A stretch of 64,000 nucleotides of DNA from Pseudorasbora parva (Eukaryota; Chordata; Actinopteri; Cypriniformes; Gobionidae), in the NCBI RefSeq assembly GCF_024679245.1, contig NC_090186.1, forward strand, positions 33,988,946 to 34,052,945. The letters are read 5' to 3'. This document shows, one piece after another, positions 58,800-64,000 of the stretch. Each line of letters opens with the position of its first letter. The stretch's first letter is position 1. The position numbers were made by a program, and so were the translations under genes. The notes under the pieces were generated by a model, which saw nothing but the letters and a program-made list of their open reading frames with translations, ran no database searches and was not told the origin of the DNA.

Positions 58800-59217
58800 T
58801 ATACTTAATTATTACTTGAACTCTACTTAACGCTCACCACACACCAGTGATAGGTGGAGAGGAGAGAGGGTGATAGAGTCAGTGCATGGGGTTTAGGAGG
58901 CCATGTAAGGGCCAGTGCAGAGAATTTGTCCAGGACACCCCTACTCTCCAGTGCCATGGGATTTTTAATGACCAGAGAGAGTCAGGACCTTGGTTTAAAG
59001 TCTCATCTGAAGGATGGTGCTTGTTGCAGTATTGTGTCCCCATCAGTGACCTACACAGAGCACAAGGTGAGCACCCTCTGCAGGCCTCAGTAACACCTCT
59101 ACCAGCAGCAACCTTGTTTTCCCAGTTGGTCTTCCATCCAGGTACTGACCAGGCTCAGCCCTAATTAGCTTCAGTGGGAAACCAGCCTTGAGCTACAGGG
59201 TGATGTGGCTGCTGGTT
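58800..59217 (-). mobile_element. 5S rRNA-derived SINE-like element
   Basis: On the minus strand, from 59217, the sequence follows vertebrate 5S rRNA for about 100 bases. It has a GCCACATCACCCTG start, GAAGCTAATTAGGGCTGAG at the box A / intermediate element position, and GCCTGGTCAGTACCTGGATG at the box C position. These are the internal polymerase III promoter elements. Downstream is a non-5S body shared with 26480-26715. 5S-headed SINEs (the SINE3 class) are known in fish. The 79- and 92-codon plus-strand frames are shadows. Confidence 0.8.
59112..59217 (-). promoter_or_regulatory. Relict 5S-type internal polymerase III promoter
   Basis: Box A-like GAAGCTAATTAGGGC and box C-like CCTGGTCAGTACCTGGATGG keep 5S spacing. 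Mismatches to 5S rRNA (for example AATTAG for AAGCAG) make activity doubtful. This is not a functional 5S rRNA gene. Confidence 0.6.
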
Positions 59218-59479
59218 TTGATATTTTTTCATTTTTTTAAATTTCAATTTTCGATTATTTTTTTCTTTCAAATTAAATTCAAAGTAACTCACAATGACAT
59301 GCCTAATCCTTCAGCTCAAAATATTTTACACTGGGTGCCTTTGCTGACCTATAATAAAATTGAAACCATGATATTTCATGACTCTTGTCACTAGATGGCT
59401 TAATTGCCCTATATGGCAAATGAGCTGTTCTGCTGGGTCCTAAAGTAGTTTATCTTCAGCATGCATTCAGATACACATG

Positions 59480-60524
59480 CAGGGCTCCACATTAAAGCTT
59501 GTCCGCTTGTCCAGGACAATTGGATTTTTTGAAGGGACAAGTGAAAAATAATTGTACTTGCCCGACGGACAAGAGCCTGATTAAAAAAAAAAAAAATCAG
59601 CGAATCACCAAAATGCAAGAATGATTGTGCATTAATTTAGTGTAAGTGGATCGATAGTGGTGGATAATAATATATGATCAACTGACAATAACAAGGTCGC
59701 GCTGTTGACACTCGTGCAGCCACTCGAGGAGAAATTACAAGAGCGTTTAAGATGTTTCCTGAATACCATCACGACTGAAAATGACACTACTTTTATATGA
59801 CAGTTTCATAAACAATTAATTAACATTCACTTACATTTACATTCACTTAAAGTCACTTACATTTTAGATGCTATATTGAGTGCTTTTGTTAGATTTCAGC
59901 AGCGAAAATCGTTCACACACAGCAGAACCGTAAAGCGAACGATTCAGTGTTTGAATGAATCGTTTGAATGAACGACTCAATGACTCACACATTAAGACGG
60001 CCACCTGCTGCCACCTACTGGAGGTTTAGTTTCATGTTTAAACATACTTTCCAAAAAAAAAAAAAAGTCTATTCAAAACTACAGATCTCAAAACATTGTT
60101 TAATGCAGTTGTAATTTTTCAGTGTAAATTATTTTATTTTATTGTTAACAGCCCTTATAGTGTCTTAATTTAGTTTAATGTATTGATCAAATTTAACAAT
60201 ATAAAATTAAACCTGAAGCATAGCATATATTTAATAAGATTAGGGGGGAAATGCCCTTTATAAAAGGTAAAAATATCACAAATTTGAAATGATTCAATAA
60301 AAAAAAAAAATTCACAAATATGCAGATTTCAATGTGTCAAAGCTGATTGAACACTGGTGAGTATATTGCTTCAGAATAAATTATAGTTACAACACACACA
60401 CACACACACACAAAAGAAATATCGAACTTTTTTCCGGACAAGCAATTTTTTTACTCGGACAAGTGAATGAACGATTTACTTGTCCGAAGGACACGCACAT
60501 GAACATGCTTAATGTCAAGCCCTG
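59480..60524. mobile_element. hAT-like non-autonomous element
   Basis: Left end CAGGGCTCCACATTAAAGCT then TGTCCGCTTGTCC; right end reversed CAGGGCTTGACATTAAGCAT then GTCCTTCGGACAAGT. CAGGG termini are usual for hAT elements. ACATG occurs at both edges (ACATGCAG left, ACATGTAG right), so the target duplication may overlap the tip. No transposase. A CA tract lies at about 60392-60412. Confidence 0.7.
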
Positions 60525-60926
60525 ACATGTAGACATTATAAATTTGAGCTATTTTAGTTAACATTTTCAGCAATTTTAGGCTTTCTATGAGAACTGAAGC
60601 ATTCCTCATATTTCATTTATTCCTATGGGGGTCAAATTGACCTGCGAGGGTAGGATTTTTAAATTTAAACTACTAAAAACTCCTCAAATCTAATCAATTT
60701 TTTAAAGGTTCAAGTACAACAGAAGTCCTAGAGTCTTGAACCAAGTTTTTAGTGGTTCGAAAATTAAAAAGCCTACCCTTGCGGGTCAAATTGAATCTTT
60801 GACCAGAGGGTAGGATGAGGGTTTACTAAGCGGGTGTGACGCATCACCTAAATCTTTCTGCTTGAGGTCACATATGCTGCAGATATCATGCAGTACAAAA
60901 TAAAACACTGACCAAAACTAGCAGGT

Positions 60927-61211
60927 CCTTCTCAAAAAATTAGCATATTGTGATAAAGTTCATTATTTTCCATAATGTAATGATAAAAATTAAACTTTCA
61001 TATATTTTAGATTCATTGCACACCAACTGAAATAGTTCAGGTCTTTTTTTAAATACTGATGATTTTGGCATACAGCTCATGAAAACCCCAAATTCCTATC
61101 TCAAAAAATTAGCATATCATGAAAAGGTTCTCTAAACGAGAAAAAAGTTTTTTATCAGTACATTAAGGAAAATAATGAACTTTATCACATATGCTAATTT
61201 TTTGAGAAGGA
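60927..61211. mobile_element. TTAGCATAT-ended Tc1/mariner-like MITE
   Basis: Left end TCCTTCTCAAAAAATTAGCA then TATTGTGATAAAGTTCATTA; right end inverted, ATAATGAACTTTATCACATA then TGCTAATTTTTTGAGAAGGA. A third internal TTAGCATATCATGA lies at 61111. The copy at 17205-17622 is the longer relative. Confidence 0.8.
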
Positions 61212-63143
61212 CATGTACACGTTCAGAATCTTACTATTAAATTATTGCTAGGCAATGAGGTCCTTTTTATTTAAAAAACAGAATCATCTTGAAATATTTT
61301 TTTAACCTCAAACTCATGAAAAAAGTACTGCAATTTTTAGATCCCTATTACACTATATGTATTTTGTAAGGCAAACCCTGCTCTAAACAGCTGATTGCAG
61401 TCTTTAACCATGCTACATTGTATGATTTTTGGTTTGCCTGACATCTGTACCAAACAATGGGCTACTATGGGGCTTTCATCTGCCTGCCTTCATTAATTCT
61501 CTATTATTTCAGAAATAGATCTTTCGTATGGCAGTGTTGAGTATATTGCCTAGTGGGGCTCTTGCTTGTGCCCACAAAGCCCTAGTTCACAAACATTACC
61601 TGCTCAGCCTGTGCTTTGCTAAAATTATAATTAATTGGTAGCTGTACCAATCAGATGACAATTTTTTTGTAGTTTTTTCTTACAGACTCCTGAGTTACTA
61701 TATGCATGGACAAAATTTCTTTTCTTCTTATATAATATTAAATCCAGCCAAAATAAGAAATTTGAAATCTTTACAAATAATCTAAAAATTGGGGAAGAAC
61801 ATTTAATATATTTTGACAATAAGATTCATTTCTTGTTTTGATAACACATTTATCAGTTACATGTCATTTGACCAGAGTGGAATTATTGACAGAAAAAAAA
61901 AAAGCAGAATACAAAGAGGATGGTAAAAGACTAACAACTACAGTAGGAATCAAATCAGACTCAACAGTCAAACGCAACTTTGAATATCTACACATTAAAA
62001 AAAAATCTAACCTGTAAGAAAAAAATAAGATAATTATGTAATCAGTACATTTCATTTTGCGGACATGGCAGTCTTTTTTTCTAGAATGGTTTAATTAATA
62101 ATGGGTATTAAAAATAGCATTTTTACAGAAATTGTTTGTAACAAAAGCGAACACTCTAAAATGTAACCAGATAAATAACATTGTACAATGCTTCTTTTCA
62201 CTGCGATTAAGTAATAGCTCATCTTAGCTATAAACACTTATATAAAACTCATAAGGACAAATGCCCACAAGTGATATACTTGCATAAAACATATGCAAAA
62301 GTAATAAGTTAAGAAAAGCATTACATTACACATTCACAGTTGAGCATTGTCATTTTAAATTAAAACCTTAATAAAAATGTTAAGAAGTTGCGCTACCTTG
62401 TACAAGATTTAAGTTCAAAGTTCAACGTTTTTGTTCACAGCACACAATTATGATTTTGAAAAATATACTGGGACACTTCACATAGTGCCTGAAAACCAGA
62501 GTTTTCTACAAAAAAAAATCTAATTTTTACAGGAAAAATCTGAGGTAGCAAAGCCAAATTTTGTGAACTTTGGACAAAAGAAAGTCTTTTAGCATAGTGC
62601 ATAGTGCCTAAAATGCCAACCAAAACAAATTTTTGTATTAAATATGTACAGAAATTAAGAAAATATAGTTGTTATTGTTGTTTTTCCTTCACAAATTGCT
62701 GGTCCTGAGAAAGAACATTACATCTTTTCTTACTATACATATTAAAAAAGAATATTCCATCATACACAATATACAAAAGCATTATGCAAATTGTCATTAC
62801 AAAAAGTCAACGGTAAATAGCCAAGCAGATACTTTGAATGTGTATATGTGTACATGAGATGAGATGGCAAGTTATGGATGAGTAAAAAAAAAAGTACATC
62901 TGTACAACAATATACATCTTTAAGAGATCAAACTCTGAAAATTGGGGCAGTGTCCACAATCCGTAAACCTTTTGTGCCAAGGCAGAAAATTTGGTTTCAA
63001 TTTGGTGCTCAATTGCGAAAAAAGTCAAAGATTTAAAATGACAGCAAGCTGCTAACAACTCATTCCCTGTCTGATGTTCAATGTCATCCTGAGGAAAGTG
63101 TTCTTTGCCTCGAGTGTCCATAACAGATTGAGTCTGTGAGTTC
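61212..63143. other. AT-rich span, probably including the lbr 3' UTR
   Basis: No element ends and no coding frames with recognisable domains. It lies directly downstream of the lbr stop codon. Minus-strand ATTAAA occurs at 62090-62095 and AATAAA at 61266-61271, so the UTR could be about 1.1 or 1.9 kb long; the choice is not supported by sequence alone. Confidence 0.4.
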
Positions 63144-63304
63144 TCAGTATATCCCAGGGAAAATGCGGTACGGGACAGCTTTGCAGTAGTCTTCCCACGC
63201 AGAGCCGTACTTTTTCCTACACTGACGCTCATCCCGTGCATTACGGTGCACCAGCAGAGTGATCAAGTAGATCAGGTAAAAGTATGGGATCAAATGGTTG
63301 AATC
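63144..63304 (-). CDS. lbr: lbr terminal coding exon
   Basis: Acceptor CTTTAG. It encodes [20 protein letters not shown] then [20 protein letters not shown] and [12 protein letters not shown], with TGA at 63144-63146. The ARDE and KYG.W..YC motifs are characteristic of the cofactor-binding end of the family. Confidence 0.94.
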
Positions 63305-63978
63305 CTAAAGGACAAGTCAGGGATAAAAGTGGTGGAATTGAGTCAAAACAGGCTGATTAGATAGCCTAATTTCATCAGAAAGGTAAACTGAAGCAAATAC
63401 TAACCACATGGCAGAGACCACGCCAAGCCCATGATGATATCACCCAGGTAATTAGGATGACGGACGAATCCCCAGAGACCAGACACAATAAGACTCTTTC
63501 CAGTTGCAGTAGGTATAGTTTTCAGGTCTGATAAGATAAAGGAAAAACGATTTAGACCAAAAAGTCTTACCATTTTATGTTTATTCTTTTGTTTTATCAG
63601 TTTCAAAACACTTACGAGACACTGCTGGGTCAGACGGGTTTTTCCTGAAGGCAAACTTCTGAGAGTTGGCTTTCCGGAAAATGTAGTACCCAACTCCTGA
63701 TGGAGAGGTTCAAAAACTCAAGGTTAAAGTCTGTTCATATCAATATCCTGTTCTTAGTGGCTGAATTAGCATATACATGTACTTAACGGTGTAGGGGGGG
63801 AAAACTGACCATTCATAGTGATGAGGGTAACGATCCAGAATACTGAGAGGTCATTGGGATGGCTGACTAGATAGTATGCTTGACAGGTGAATGTAAAGGG
63901 AACGAAAGCCAGATCTCCAAACGTCAACATGAATCCGAAACCATCGTAGACAATATCCATCATGGTCAGAAGTTTCTC
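63144..63978 (-). CDS. lbr: Lamin B receptor / C14 sterol reductase, last four coding exons (partial)
   Basis: The exons 63978-63810, 63696-63616, 63527-63405 and 63304-63144 join in frame across GT-AG introns of only 113, 88 and 100 bp. They give the C-terminal part of a sterol C14 reductase domain: [71 protein letters not shown] and a final [11 protein letters not shown] has an N-terminal Tudor and chromatin-binding region at the inner nuclear membrane, followed by a multi-pass reductase acting on C14-C15 double bonds in cholesterol synthesis. The paralog TM7SF2 was considered; HDGFGFML-, YLVSHPN- and GFVRHPN-type stretches fit LBR better. The last residues read PGIY where I expect PYIY. 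The Tudor part and most membrane segments lie beyond the right edge. Confidence 0.93.
63405..63527 (-). CDS. lbr: lbr exon (123 bases)
   Basis: Acceptor TATCAG, donor G|GTTAGT. It encodes [19 protein letters not shown] and the highly conserved [10 protein letters not shown]...AWSLPCG segment of ERG24/DHCR7-type reductases. Confidence 0.93.
63616..63696 (-). CDS. lbr: lbr exon (81 bases)
   Basis: Acceptor CCATCAG, donor C|GTAAGT. It encodes [20 protein letters not shown] and PSDPAVS. The split His codon is completed by the next exon. Confidence 0.92.
63810..63978 (-). CDS. lbr: lbr exon (reductase membrane region)
   Basis: Acceptor TATTTCAG ends at 63979; donor G|GTCAGT follows. It encodes [16 protein letters not shown] and one or two hydrophobic segments ending WIVTLITMN. 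Confidence 0.9.
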
Positions 63979-64000
63979 CTGAAATACACAGTGATTTTAT

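Noticed and set aside
59112..59217. Functional 5S rRNA gene
   Set aside because: Too many substitutions, and it is fused to a SINE body instead of ending at a T-run after 120 bases.
63144..63978. TM7SF2 or DHCR7 instead of LBR
   Set aside because: The related reductases share the HPNYLGD and ARDE motifs, but the segments around [15 protein letters not shown] and WGFVRHPN fit LBR better.

Overview
The window is nuclear DNA from a teleost fish, most likely a cyprinid (carp/minnow group). The evidence is spliced vertebrate-type genes with GT-AG introns and very dense non-autonomous DNA transposons and Tc1-like elements of the kind that fill cyprinid genomes, together with long GT, TA, GATA and AAATT microsatellites. 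There is no bacterial or viral layout, and no operons, tRNA genes or CRISPR arrays were seen. The species cannot be fixed by reading alone.

Only two protein-coding genes are supported, both on the minus strand. (1) A complete small secreted leucine-rich-repeat (LRR) protein is encoded by three coding exons at 50788-50971, 47170-47868 and 45753-45943, with a probable non-coding first exon ending at 51132. The deduced protein has 357 residues: signal peptide, cysteine cap, about eleven LRRs of which nine are exactly 24 residues, and a C-terminal cysteine cap. Its ortholog is not recognised. (2) At the right edge are the last four coding exons of the lamin B receptor / C14 sterol reductase gene (lbr; 63810-63978, 63616-63696, 63405-63527, 63144-63304). 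The rest of that gene lies beyond the window.

The left 45 kb holds no convincing host gene. It is a layered deposit of mobile elements: three Tc1-like transposase families, all decayed (4.9, 11.8, 30.2 kb; 3.5, 23.5, 28.6 kb; 36.1, 39.7 kb); many short inverted-repeat elements whose ends read TTAAAGG...CCTTTAA; a PIF/Harbinger-like element with an internal tandem duplication (8.3-9.1 kb); a solo LTR (13.6 kb); a hAT-like element carrying a damaged BED zinc-finger reading frame (37.9-38.5 kb); and several foldback elements. The right 19 kb continues the pattern around the two genes, with a second solo LTR inserted in a hAT-like element (56.0-57.5 kb) and a 5S rRNA-derived SINE (58.8-59.2 kb).

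The most informative observation is in the first coding intron of the LRR gene. A dispersed repeat there contains two paralogous copies of one site, one empty and one filled, and these show directly that a TTAAAGG-ended element inserted at TTAA and duplicated it. Two other such elements at 42.2-43.1 kb sit end to end sharing a single TTAA. Together they suggest that several apparently unrelated element families here used one TTAA-targeting transposition machinery. I did not find a new multi-gene system.
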